Below, in pieces: positions 41,435 to 52,463 of a DNA stretch of 64,000 bases. Made by a program: the position numbers and the translations under genes. Positions within the stretch are counted from its first letter, which is position 1; every line of letters starts with the position of its first letter. This DNA is from Buddleja alternifolia (lineage: Eukaryota; Streptophyta; Magnoliopsida; Lamiales; Scrophulariaceae). The notes under the pieces are model-generated. The model saw only the letters and a list, made by a program, of their open reading frames with translations. It was not told where the DNA came from and searched no databases. Location of the stretch: the NCBI GenBank assembly GCA_019426215.1, contig CM033391.1, positions 6,002,708 through 6,066,707 on the forward strand, written 5' to 3'.

Positions 41435-42788
41435 GATTCCCATTTTTATGCAACAATAATTTGTTTATGACATTCTAGGGCCGTTAGTTTTTTGGAATTT
41501 TAAAATGAACAATAATGATACATGTATCTAGAACACGTAAAAATATGCTAATAAATAATTATAATTATATTAAAACTTGTAAATATAACACTGTGTGATA
41601 ATCACAATTTTAGTGTGATCAAATTTGATGTCCATTTGGGTCACCAAAATTGACTTGACGGTACTCCTTTTTTCTTTTCTCATCGCATGTCTTGTTAATA
41701 AGTTATTTTAGGAATTCTTTTAATAATTGTTCCAACATAATTACAATCAATCATTTTGTTAGGATTTACATTAAAAGTTGCGATTATATTTGGATTTGAA
41801 GTCTAAAGCTCCCTAAAAATTCACGCATTGCAGGTACATGTTTTCTAATTTTATACTATTTTTACTTTTTATTTTTGCATAAAAGAAAAAAGAAAAAAGT
41901 AAAAACGCACAAGAACAAAGGAGCTTTTCTGTAAGGTATTTGAATTTTCAAAATTTGATTTTTATGATGATTAATTCATGCAATAATTAACCCTTGTATT
42001 CTTGTGTCAATTTTCGTCTTGACAGGCAATTATGGGCGTTTGACATTAAATTTGAAACTGAAATCCATAAGCCAAGAACAGAGTGCTATAATAGAATTTG
42101 AAATCCATTGCTTGAAATTATTAATTCAATGGATTTGTACGTATGGAGATTTCTCTATTTTACATAGTTCTTAGTTAATTGTAATAGTTATTAGTTCATT
42201 GTAAATTGTTTTTACTATTATTTATGACTTGAACTTTTGAAATTCTTTTAACACTCCAATTTCTTTAATCCAAAATAGCAATGGTACCACGCTGGATCAA
42301 TGTGTTTACACACATAATATGTAAAATCAAAGATTATTAATTTATTTTGTATGAAAATATATTTTTTATTATCCCAGCATATTTATCTGGATTTGGGATA
42401 AGTTAAAAGATGAAATAATGTGATAGGATGACAAACAAAGCCAAATGGAGAAGAGAAAAATCCCAACACAAATGTATGGTGTAATGGGCACTAGCTCCAT
42501 TACACCCGATCCACCATAGATTTTTCCTTGAAAGCGACAGTAGATGGGAAAATTTGGTGGGCGAATTTTTGGGGTTGCCCACCCTTGAGCACAAACTATG
42601 TACAAATGAACCATGTACAAATGAGGTGCTTACAAGTAGAAATATTAATTTCTTTTCTTTTTCCTTTTTTGGAAAATCAAATTCATTAAAAATAAAAGAT
42701 AAAGGAACATACAAAAAAAGTACAGAAGATACTACCTTGCCACAATTAAAGTAGCCAACAAACGATCTCACCATCTCATATGACTAGT
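41435..42788. other. Intergenic DNA, no gene recognised
   Basis: AT-rich. Open frames around 42369-42774 have no conserved-looking features. No repeat structure was resolved. Confidence 0.5.
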
Positions 42789-42796
42789 ATGTCAAG

Positions 42797-43568
42797 TAGG
42801 GGTGTACATAAACCCACCCAACCTGCCCGAACCGTTCAACCTGAGTCGATTTCCCAGAAAACCATCGGTTTAGAATTATTAAATAATAATGGCGGGTTGA
42901 AAATATTGCAACACTCCACTTTCGGGTCGGGTGGTGGGTGTAATAATTGTAACCCACCTAACCGCAACCAGACAACTAATCATTTATGTTATAAGTATAA
43001 GTATATATAGTTAAAAATTAACACTAAACTTTGAAAACTATATATGCATATATACTCTCTAATAAGAGTAGTTTATTCATATTCATGTAACATACTTTTT
43101 TTATTTGAGCAAACAAATTAACTCGTTTGAACATTTGTTTTTATTTGATTTAAACGAAAAATTTATACGTATATGTATATTTTGATGATAAATTTATGAA
43201 AAAACATTAATTTTATTAATATGTGAGAGTTTTTCACTCATTAGAAATCTTGATAATATGAATTTTATTTAATAACACCACTTATTTGTATATTTCTCAC
43301 CAACTCAATTTTTTTTAGTTAAATGTACGACAAGTATAATATTTAGTTTCTTACTTACTAGTTATAACTAAAATTAAGTTGTAAAAATTATAACTACAAT
43401 TTGATAAGTCGCTAACCGCTCGCTAAAACATTAAATCCGACCGACCTGAACCGCTCGGTTTGAAAAGATAATTATGCATTTTCAGTTTGATATTTTGTTA
43501 ACCCGCACATGTCGGGTCGGGTTAAATTTTTTTCTTAAATCGCCCGAACCCGACCGTGTACACACCTA
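42797..43568. mobile_element. Non-autonomous hAT-like element
   Basis: The 772-bp element has termini TAGGGGTGTACATAAACC and, inverted, TAGGTGTGTACACGGTCG. Flanks ATGTCAAG (42789-42796) and ATGTCAAC (43569-43576) match in seven of eight bases, the hAT target-duplication size. Subterminal regions are rich in CGGGTCGGGTT/AACCCGACC-type motifs. The interior is AT-rich and non-coding. Confidence 0.75.
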
Positions 43569-43576
43569 ATGTCAAC

Positions 43577-44079
43577 TAAAGTAGGTTCATGAATAGGGCC
43601 CCGTAACCCGTGCAATGTGTCATTTTATTAGGATTTTTATATTGCCCCTGTAAGTCTGTAACAGGCTTTCAGCCAATGACTCCCAAACTAGATAGTTTTA
43701 AGGCATTAGGTCTTAAAACACCCCCTATTCACTTAGGCAATAAACACCACATAATAGTACTTAGGTCATTATGTTGCTACCAAGCCTATTATAATGAAAA
43801 CTTGATCATAGAGATAATGGTTATACACGAGTATCAAGTGCACAAACAAAAACTTCGACAAATAGATATCTAGAACATCATGGCTACCAAGCAATCCTCC
43901 AAATTCTTTTCAAACACTATCGATTGAAGTGAGTATCACAATTTAAGAGAAATTAGTCTATTTCTCACTATATCCAGCGCCTGCAAAGCTATTGTTCTCG
44001 GATTATTAATTTTGTCGGTGAATATATGAGAGTTTCTTTCCTACCAAATCAAATAAACAATGGTTGTCAATAGCGTACT
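43577..44079. other. Intergenic DNA, no gene recognised
   Basis: No gene, repeat or element recognised in this stretch. Confidence 0.5.
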
Positions 44080-44640
44080 GTACGTGACAGTAACTAAATG
44101 TCGCCCTCTTTAATCCTTGATGCTCGAATGACACCATGACTTAGTGGCACTTGGCCACACAAAGTTAACCTACTGCTTAAGAATTGAAATGCATTGTTAA
44201 TAAAGACAGCCCTCAAAGAAAAGGCGATCATGTGATTCGATAAAAGTAGAGTTACAAAGAATGCAATACGAATTTGAATTACCGATCCACGACTAAATCC
44301 TTTGTTGATAGCCGGCCACGAATATCTAGCCAAAGAATGAAGCTATGTTTCGGTATCTTACTTGGTCCGCTTAGGAGATTGATCCAGACTTTTGGTGTAT
44401 AACAAATTCCGTGCAGATGCCGAAGAAAATTGTCCATTGTTGGTTAATTTCCAGCTAACCTTATCCTCCCTAGTGGCGTGACTAGGAGGCAGGCTTTCCG
44501 AAAATTCCATAGTATTTGCGCTCGGCCAAATCCATTCTCCTCACTCAATTACCATTGAAAGTTTCGAATCTTTAGGATGCCCTAAGTAGGAGGAACCGTT
44601 CGGATACACGACGTCTCCTAGAATTCCTGTAGGATGCCAT
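44080..44640 (-). pseudogene. LINE reverse-transcriptase C-terminal / zf-RVT remnant
   Basis: Minus-strand reading, across several frames, gives EDKVSWKLTNNGQFSSASA and then INLLSGPSKIPKHSFILWL followed by RGRLSTKDL. This is the order at the end of plant LINE reverse transcriptases (DxVxW...NGxFSV...; PKHxFILWLxxxGRLSTKDR of the zf-RVT domain). Multiple stops and frame changes mark it as dead. It complements, but does not adjoin, the RNase H remnant at 20140-20510. Confidence 0.6.
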
Positions 44641-45855
44641 GGTTCAAACCATAGCTTAAATCTATGACCATCGCCAATATGAAACTGAGTACTTGTTTGA
44701 ATCAAAACTCATAACTTAAATCTATGACCATCGCCAATATGGGTTAAACCATAGCATAAAAAATCAATGTGGTTACTACGAGATACTCACACTTTATAAA
44801 TAGGCTAGTGATAATGCCAGAGCCCATCTCCTCTTGCCAGAGCTAGCAAACTTAGCATTCTTCCTGTTTGGGCTCTCCTCCGTCAATGGTATAAATGCAG
44901 CCACATTTTATCAATCTCTCTCCTAATTAATCATGCTATAATTTATCACTATTCTCTCTCTAACCTTATTTATTTGCAACATATATTATTTTACCAATCT
45001 TTCTGCATGGAAAGACAATATTAGTCCATTTCCATGGCAGATTATATCTTTCTTTTTTTTTTTAACTTTTTGCTATTTGTCATATATCATAACATTTTCA
45101 TTGTTTTCTTCATTACTAATTCTACATTTTTGCTTATGAGTGTTAAAGGTGAAGTCTAATTTCTTTAATCAAGAAGCAATTACGTTCAAGAAGTTAATAG
45201 TGATTTGGTGAGTGCTTTTCAAATGCATCTTTTTAATATCAATTTTTTAAAATATATTCTACATCTTGAAAGTTTTTAATCAAGCATCCATTATTCATTA
45301 AGTAATGTCTTTTTTTTTTTTTTTTTGCTTCTTTATTGGATAGTTGAATAATGAATAATCACATTGGTTATTTGAATAAACTGGAGAAAAATTGTGTCAA
45401 TTAACATGATTACTATATTTTTCTTTATAATAGACATTTTTTTGGGAACCAGAAGTGTTAACAATTTAAGAGCAAATTTTGATATTCTCCAAAACTACTT
45501 AACAAAGAATTAAGTGTTAATTACTTGAATATCTCTTGAGACTTAGTATAAGCAGGGGTGTAACAGGATCGAACCAAGTGGTATATGTTATCCTTTAAGC
45601 ATGTTTGACATCTTATTGAGCTCGGTTGATCGTGATTGAACTGAACTTTAGTGTGTTTTAATCAAATCGAATACAAGTTGAGGCTCTAGGTTGAGTGATT
45701 TGATTATACATATATTGTTACTTTTTAACTTATTTAATCGCATACGAGCTGAATATCATCAAGTATAATTACCTTCTATATTTAATTCTCTCTTTTGAAT
45801 TTCTTTTAGAATTTAATATAATTTATATATTTGTCATGCAAAAAAATAACAAGTT
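44641..45855. other. Intergenic DNA with a short tandem duplication
   Basis: A segment containing AAATCTATGACCATCGCCAA is present twice (about 44653-44683 and 44711-44741). The rest is AT-rich, with T-tracts, and without gene signals. Confidence 0.5.
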
Positions 45856-47911
45856 ATGGATATTCAAGAAGTCGATGAATATCTCGTTAAACGCAATATA
45901 GCAGCTAAAGACGTTGGTCATAAAAGTTTAATTGATCATGGTGATGTATCTCAACTACTTGATAACAAGTTTGAATCCCGTGATGATCTTCTTAACATTT
46001 GTGAAGAGTTTTTATTTCAAGAAAGGTTACACTTTGTCTATCAAAAACTCTAGGAAAGACAAATATGTGACTATTGGTTGTGATCGTGGAGGTCATTATC
46101 GTGACAGACTAAATATTCCTGTTGAAAAACGACAAAGGAATACAAAGACTCGTCTCATGAACTGTCCATTCAAAATTCAAGGGAGGCAAGAAGAAGATGG
46201 CATTTGGAAAGTTGTAATAAAAAATGACTCACACAACCATGAGACGTCGGTTGACATTTGTGGGCATCCATCTACACAAGTGCTATCAAAAGAAGAGATT
46301 GCCAATGTTAACCAAATGACTCGAGCAGGAATAGCGCCAAAGCAAATTCTTACATCTCTTCGACAAAGAAATCCAAGCCTCCAAGCAGTGTCTAGAAATA
46401 TTTACAATGTGAAAGGCAAGATTCAAAGAAAAACATTGGTTGGTCGCTCTACGATTCAGGTTTTATATGAAGAACTTGGTAGCAGTGGTTTTGTCGGTGC
46501 ATGGACAGAGAAGTGTCTACACTTTGGAAATCGTGCCACATCAAGAGCTGAGGGTGCGCATTCAAAGCTTAAAAAGTATTTGCTCATTTCAACTGGTGAT
46601 CTTCGAGTTGTAAAGGAAAAAATGTGTCTTCTCATGGCAAATGATTTTCAAGAGATAAAAACTAAATTATCAAGTGAAAGATTGGTAACTCCTCTCAATT
46701 GTAACATCCCATTTTTAAGAGAAGTTGTCACTCATATTTCAGCATTTGCCTTGCAAAGGTTACATGAGCAACTTGAAAAGGTACGAAAGAACACAATGAA
46801 AACCATATGCACCGGTCAATTTATGGCTACCATAGGTCTACCTTGTGCACATATGATGAGTAATTGGAAAGAAGTGGTATTATCTATTGACGCTATCCAT
46901 TCTCAGTGGCACATTGATACTAGATCGTCTCTATTCGTTGATAGCGAGATGAATCACTACAAAAAAATATAATATTGGTGACAAAAATGTCAAGTGACAA
47001 TGTCAAAGTTGTCGCTAATTATAAATTGTTAATGACAAACTTTTGTCTTGTCACTAAAATATGTTCCACATGTTTAATAGTGACAAAATTTGTATAAAAA
47101 TTGTCACTCTTGATAATTAGTGACAAGAAAATTGTTGTCACCATGGACAATTAGTGACACATCTTTTGTAACAACTTAGTGACAATAATTATAGTTGTCA
47201 CTCTATTTGTATTGTCACTAAATTGTCACTAATTGTCAAGAGTGACAACTTTAAAGAAACTCAGTCACTAAAAATTCTTATTGTGACAAAACAAAAATTA
47301 TTGTCATTCATATGTACATCTAGTGACAATTTTAACATTGTCACTTCAAATTTTGTCACAAATATTACTTTTTGTTGTAGTGAATATTGAAGAAAGTTCA
47401 TTGGAAGGGATCGTTAATAAGTTGCAAGACAAATACAATCAATGACCTGTATTTGAAAAAGAAGATGACCAAGCCAAATTATCTCAACTTGCAAGTAGCT
47501 CGTCTCCTTTACTTTTTGAGCCAAATGTACAAACTAGTATAGGAAGACCACTTAGTGCAAAAAAAAAAAAAGGTGTCTAGTTCCACTAGACGAGATCCTT
47601 CAAAGTTTGAAATTGTGGAAGAATCAAGAAAGTGCAGCAAGTGTAAAGCACCCGGGTATGATATCCGTACATGTACAATGAAAGATAGAATTCAATCAGT
47701 GGACCAACACAATAGTGTGGTTAATGGTGGAGGTCCAATGAATTCTATTGATTTGAATATGATGCCTAATTTGAGCAACGGTTCTTTTTGGGACTTAGAA
47801 TTTGAGATGAGTTTTTCTTCCTTCGCCTTTACTTCAATTATTTACATCAACAAGCTATGTTCTATAATAATAAGAAAATGTAGAATTATTTATTCAGTTC
47901 ATTTTATTTAA
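45856..47911 (+). pseudogene. FAR1/MULE-type transposase relic lacking its catalytic core, split by a CACTA MITE
   Basis: The N-terminal frame (45856-46053) shifts into 45932-46972. It has a FAR1-type DNA-binding region (VTIGCDRGGHY, NCPFKIQ, NDSHNHE), then a linker, and then jumps straight to a C-terminal part (RAEGAHSKLKKYL, SWIM-like GLPCAHMM). The DDE core between them is missing, and the join is in frame. At 46955 a CACTA MITE interrupts it. After the MITE the same product continues (from 47386), with a stop near 47441 and then the typical GRP...RRDPSKFEIVE and zinc-knuckle CSKCKAPGYDIRTC tail (47540-47700). Either a dead MULE or a decayed host FRS-like gene. Confidence 0.75.
46955..47382. 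mobile_element. CACTA-type MITE (428 bp, uninterrupted copy)
   Basis: The termini CACTACAAAAAAA and TTGTTGTAGTG are flanked by an exact 3-bp target duplication AAT (46952-46954 and 47383-47385). The subterminal TAGTGACAA/TTGTCACT array and body match the copy at 13115-14454 minus its nested insertion. No coding capacity; presumably mobilised by a CACTA transposase encoded elsewhere. Confidence 0.9.
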
Positions 47912-49920
47912 ACTAAATCTAATGATAAGTGTGGTTTTGTTCTTTTTTAGGGTATAAATTGAAATGTTAATCCTTTGCAGGTATATATTAAATGAAGATA
48001 TTTTTGAAGTTACCGTGAATATTTTAACTTATATTTTTTATATTGTTGTTGACCACTTTCACTTTTTTGTTTTAGTCAGGAACAAGAGCAAACACTATTA
48101 TTTATTGCAAAAATTCAGAAAATTCAAGTGTTCGACGCATTTGAGTTGTAGACTTCGTCATTTTATTTTCCTTTGTCTTAATACTTTGTATTTCTCTTTA
48201 CTTTGTAATTTAGACTACCAATTTTGAGCCTTTGCATAAATAAATAATTATCGTAGATCTACTTTTATACATTTATTTTATACACATGGTATGTAGGAAA
48301 TGGTATCCGATCGTAGTGAGCTTCTACTTGAGAAATTTATTCTATCATAGCAGAGAAGATGTTCAGTTCTAATGACGATACTGCATAGAGGTTGTGAATT
48401 CAACCATAATCAAAGGATTTTATTGATTTTTCAATGGTGTGGTCGAGTCAAAACATCACTTGATAAATGTACTAAATATGATTGTTTGAAATGTGATGAA
48501 ACTCAAAGTTCAAACAGTCAATGGAGAAAATGGTTATTGATGAAAAATAGAAAAATTATTTTGACTCACACATACTTTTTCATGTGTTTATGGTGAGGGA
48601 ATTCGTTTTAACCGGATGTATGCCGCTCACAGTGTGCAATTTAAATTGGCTGGGCCCACAAATAATTCAATTAATGATTTTCTTTGGCTTCCTTATATAT
48701 ATATATATATTGCATCCTTGGCAATTTGGGTTCCACATAAAATTTATTTTGATTGTGTTTCATTTGGTTTCCTTCCACGTGGCTCATAGATTAATCATTT
48801 CCCATTTTATACATTGACCAAGGAGGAAAAATTCTATGTTGGACCGAGACCAATGGTCTCGGTTCAGCTTTGGAATTTATATAGTCCCTTGACTTTAGGT
48901 TGTGCCCCTCCACTCTTTAGCTTCAAGTGTGAAATGTCATCTCCTTTTTCAAGGAAGCATTGGTGACTACATGTCCCTTCCTATTGGGATTACCATTTGT
49001 TCCACCTAAAAGGCATTCTTGTTCTTCAAATTGATGAAATATCCTATTTCATAGGTTTCTTTGTCAATCCTTTGCCAAATGGGCTCTTTTAACATAGATC
49101 AATCTATATCGTAGATTACCCCTTTCTTTACAATGCTTCGCTAAAGTTATAGAGCCTAGTCTAGAAGAATCTACTATGAATCATGTCATTGATGTGACAA
49201 GACTAAATTTTGTGAGGAATAGAAGCAAGAGGACTTTTGTGGGCCACTTTGCAATGGTAAGTGATGCTCCGAACTGAATAAAGGATGCACATCGATTCCT
49301 ACAAGCCCACCTAATGTTCAGTCAACAAGTGCTAGCATACTGCACACGGATTGCTTCATTTCATTGTCTTATTCTACTCAATCCTTCATCTTGTACCGAT
49401 CGTATGAAGTGAAAGATAGACGTGTTAAGAACAAACTTTAAAAGGGTGATTCCTTTTGCTTCATATAGAGAACAGGATTCCTATTCACCAACATTGATCT
49501 TCGTATTCCCAGCTCTTTCTCGTCCTCAGTTGAAACAAACTTTTGTTGATCCATGCTTCCTTATTATGTTTGGGGATCTAGTGAATTTCATTGTTGAAAT
49601 TTATGTTCCTTTCATAATTGAGAAACTCTCGTATTCGGAATTCCTATTGTTCATTGTTTTCATCCTTGAGTGTTTTGCTCCTTGGGATTTTCTATATCTA
49701 CTCTTATTGAAATCTCTCAGTATTTTGTTGTATGATTCTATTTCTTAGTTCCTCGACTTGTTGAATTCTTAATTGTTAAAAGAGATTTACCCTATTCTGG
49801 AATCGTCACCTCAATTGCAATTTGATTCTACTCTAACTACTGAATCCTAATACTCGCCTCTTAATTCTCAACGAATTTAGATCATCAAAAATTATATGGA
49901 GATCTCAGTTTGACCATTGT
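47912..49920. other. Intergenic DNA, no gene recognised
   Basis: AT/T-rich sequence with several open frames (for example 48584-48817 and 49422-49748) that lack any recognisable domain. It may derive from old retroelements, but nothing diagnostic was seen. Confidence 0.45.
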
Positions 49921-49939
49921 TATTGCATTCATTTGGCTT

Positions 49940-50900
49940 CCTATCATGAAATCTTGAACTTGTAGTTATTCACTTTAATTGAATTTCTTCCATACTCTTT
50001 TCCATGATACGTTGTCAATGATCTCTTTGAATCCACAAACCTTTCAGTTTTTCACGAGGCTTATATTTTGTCTCGTTATCTCAAAGCCCATTCAAGTAGT
50101 CACTAATTCCTAATAATAATCCATATTTTGGGTCCTTGTCACAGCATATAAGGTATGCATTTACTAACAGAGTTATTTATTTCTAGTCTTAGTCACATTG
50201 AATCATCTTTTCTTGCAGTCATTCTCAGTTCTTCAATTCCCTTAACTGAAAGAGCCATTCCATTTTATATTTATCTGTTCAATCTATTCTATCTATTTGA
50301 AATTGTCTTTGACCACTTTTGGCCAGTAGATTTTTCTGGAGGACGGATCAATTTTATCATAGAATCATCATTTTAAAGCGAGATTTTATTATACTCCTAT
50401 TGTCGACTCCTTATTATTATCCTTTGGTAGCGATTCACATTGCTCATCCATCATTTATTTGATGATAAGGTTTGACACTTGTTGATATTCAAATTACTAA
50501 TCATCTTTTGTGAGATCTTGAATTTGTAGCCATATCGTTTTAAATGTATCCTTCTTGGATACTCTTTTGCATGAAATTTGTCTATATTCAAGGATATCAA
50601 TTTGCCCTCGTATATGCATACCTTAGTTTATCTCAAGACTTATATTTTGATCTCTTTGTATTGAAACTTCTCTAAATTTAACCATCGTTATTCCTCTGGT
50701 TTGAGATGATGCCATTTGTTTTACATATCCTTTTATGAGCATATGAAGTATGCATTTGCAACTTTAATTGCATATTTCTAATATTGACCATATTAATTAA
50801 TCTTTCGTATACAACCCCCTACTTCCTCAATTCCTATTTTGGAGAATTTCATTTCAATTATCATTATATTCCTACCTTATTCTATCTACCTTACATTGAA
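49940..50900 (+). repeat. Degenerate tandem duplication, period about 565-595 bp
   Basis: Landmarks recur in the same order: ATCTTGAACTTGTAG at 49951 and ATCTTGAATTTGTAG at 50515; AGCATATAAGGTATGCATTT at 50143 and AGCATATGAAGTATGCATTT at 50738. The intervening text is much diverged. An old duplication or two monomers of a larger array; the spacing varies because of indels. Confidence 0.55.
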
Positions 50901-51722
50901 ACTGGTTGTAACTACCCTTGAGTTACAACATATCCGAATGACAAATTGTCTTAGAGGACGTTCGTAAGTTCACATCTCTTGTTATAATCTATTTTGTACA
51001 TGATGAGTCCGACCATTTGAAGGACTTTATAACTTATCTTGCTTAAGTTTCTCTTTTGATTATTCAAAGTATTCTATTGTTATCGATCACATGTTTATTT
51101 CCTCAATTGATCTTCTAATCAATTGTTTAAACTAATTATCACATTAATTTTATTTCTTGAGGTTTCTCTCTTACTCCGATGGATTCTCACATACCAAGAC
51201 ACATCATCAATCTTGTTGGGACAACTCTTCGATCGATATGGTTAGCTGTAATTGATACTAGTATAGTGAGTACTCTCACTTTCGAATCTAGGCATAAGAG
51301 ACTAATATAACGATGGAAACTTTTATGGGTGAAAGTCGAAGACTGGAGTGAATCGACTATCAAAGGGACCGATAGCTATACCGACACTCAATTTCCTTCC
51401 CTAAAGCATGTGGAAAATGGAGTTGTACTGATTTCTGAAGAAAATTACAAGCACATCAATCGTCGTATAACAATTGGGATCTTCTAATTACCCTGATGAA
51501 CATACTTCAATGAGAAATGAAGATAAAAAGGGAGAAACGGAGAGAATTTAGATTCAGCTTCCAAACTAAATTACAGATAAACTACAGCGATTAGGACTGA
51601 TAAAAAAAGACAAACACGTTAAATATTCAAAAACAAGAGAAATTAAACAGTGAAAAACGTCGACAAACTTCAATTTAAAGCTGTAATCAAGAAAATAACT
51701 CAACAAAACTACAAAATCATAC
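50901..51722. other. Intergenic DNA, no gene recognised
   Basis: AT-rich; no domain-bearing frame. It lies downstream of the orphan exon at 51723-51839, on the side where further exons of that gene would be expected. None were found. Confidence 0.45.
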
Positions 51723-51839
51723 CAGTATTAGAACCGTATTGGTGCATGCCACCGCCACCAGGTTTTCTTCGGACCAAACGACGGCGTCTGGGTAAACGAG
51801 CAATGATCCGAACACGGCGGACTGGAAGCAGGAAGACAT
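51723..51839 (-). pseudogene. Orphan first exon, possibly TFIIIC WD40 subunit-like
   Basis: Minus strand: an ATG at 51839 opens 39 codons ending at a GTATGA donor (51721-51722). The residues FQSAVFGSLLVYPDAVVWSE then ENLVAVA resemble the very N-terminus of plant WD40 proteins related to the TFIIIC 90-kDa subunit (family pattern around YPNAxAWSxENLxAVA). This assignment is from memory of the family and is tentative. No following exon is seen in the next 1.5 kb on the same strand, so it looks like a detached exon, possibly captured or left after rearrangement. Confidence 0.35.
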
Positions 51840-51990
51840 AGATGAAGTTGAAAAGGAAGTGAAATTGAATTCAGATGCTTAAATAATAGCAAAGCATAAA
51901 TAACAGTTAGTTATAGTGAGCAGAATGAAGTTTTGGCGCAGTGGAGAGTGGTTTTCAGTTTTCACATAAAACCCCGCAGTGTGTGTGTGT

Positions 51991-52463
51991 GTGTGTATAC
52001 TAGGGAGAGGGGTACACCGCGAGGTGGGATCGGCCCAGACTACACGGGCCGCTTGTGCATGTTATTTGTTGAATTTTATCAATTCCAATTAAGCGGAGCC
52101 CAGGATGCAGAAGCCCATGAAGAAAAAGATTGTTAGGCAGCCCATATTAGGAATTATATTTGTAGACATAAGGCGTATATAAAATTTGGTATTTAAAATA
52201 AATCTAGTCTGATTCCGCATGCTATTACAATACTACAAAATACCAACGGAGGTTGGTCCGAATGGTAAGCAGCTCGGTTCCTCTGAAGCAAGGGCTCGGG
52301 TTTGAGACCCTGTGAATGCAGAAAACCTCCGCTGGGACTCACCCACCACTGCCAGGTGTGCGACGCGGGTCGGATCCGGATATAGTCGGGGCAAAGCTCC
52401 GGTGAATCGGGTGGGCAACCAAAAAAAAACAAGACTACAAAATGGATCATGAAGTGGAATGGT
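51991..52463 (+). repeat. Inverted duplication, arm A (about 470 bp)
   Basis: Matches 55205-55672 in reverse complement over its whole length with scattered substitutions. It includes the GGCCCAGACTACACGGGCCGC segment (about 52031-52052), the GGATGCAGAAGCCCATGAAG segment and a SINE. The spacer between arms is about 2.7 kb. The arms differ visibly, so the duplication is old. Confidence 0.85.
52242..52433 (+). mobile_element. tRNA-derived SINE in arm A
   Basis: The head has an A box (GGTCCGAATGGTAAGC) and B box (GGGTTTGAGACCC), a GC-rich body, and an A-run tail. A 10-bp target duplication ACTACAAAAT lies at 52232-52241 and 52434-52443. The same insertion is present in arm B, so it predates the inverted duplication. 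Confidence 0.85.

Noticed and set aside
42369..42774. Two overlapping minus-strand open frames
   Set aside because: Hydrophobic low-complexity translation, no start context or homologous motif.
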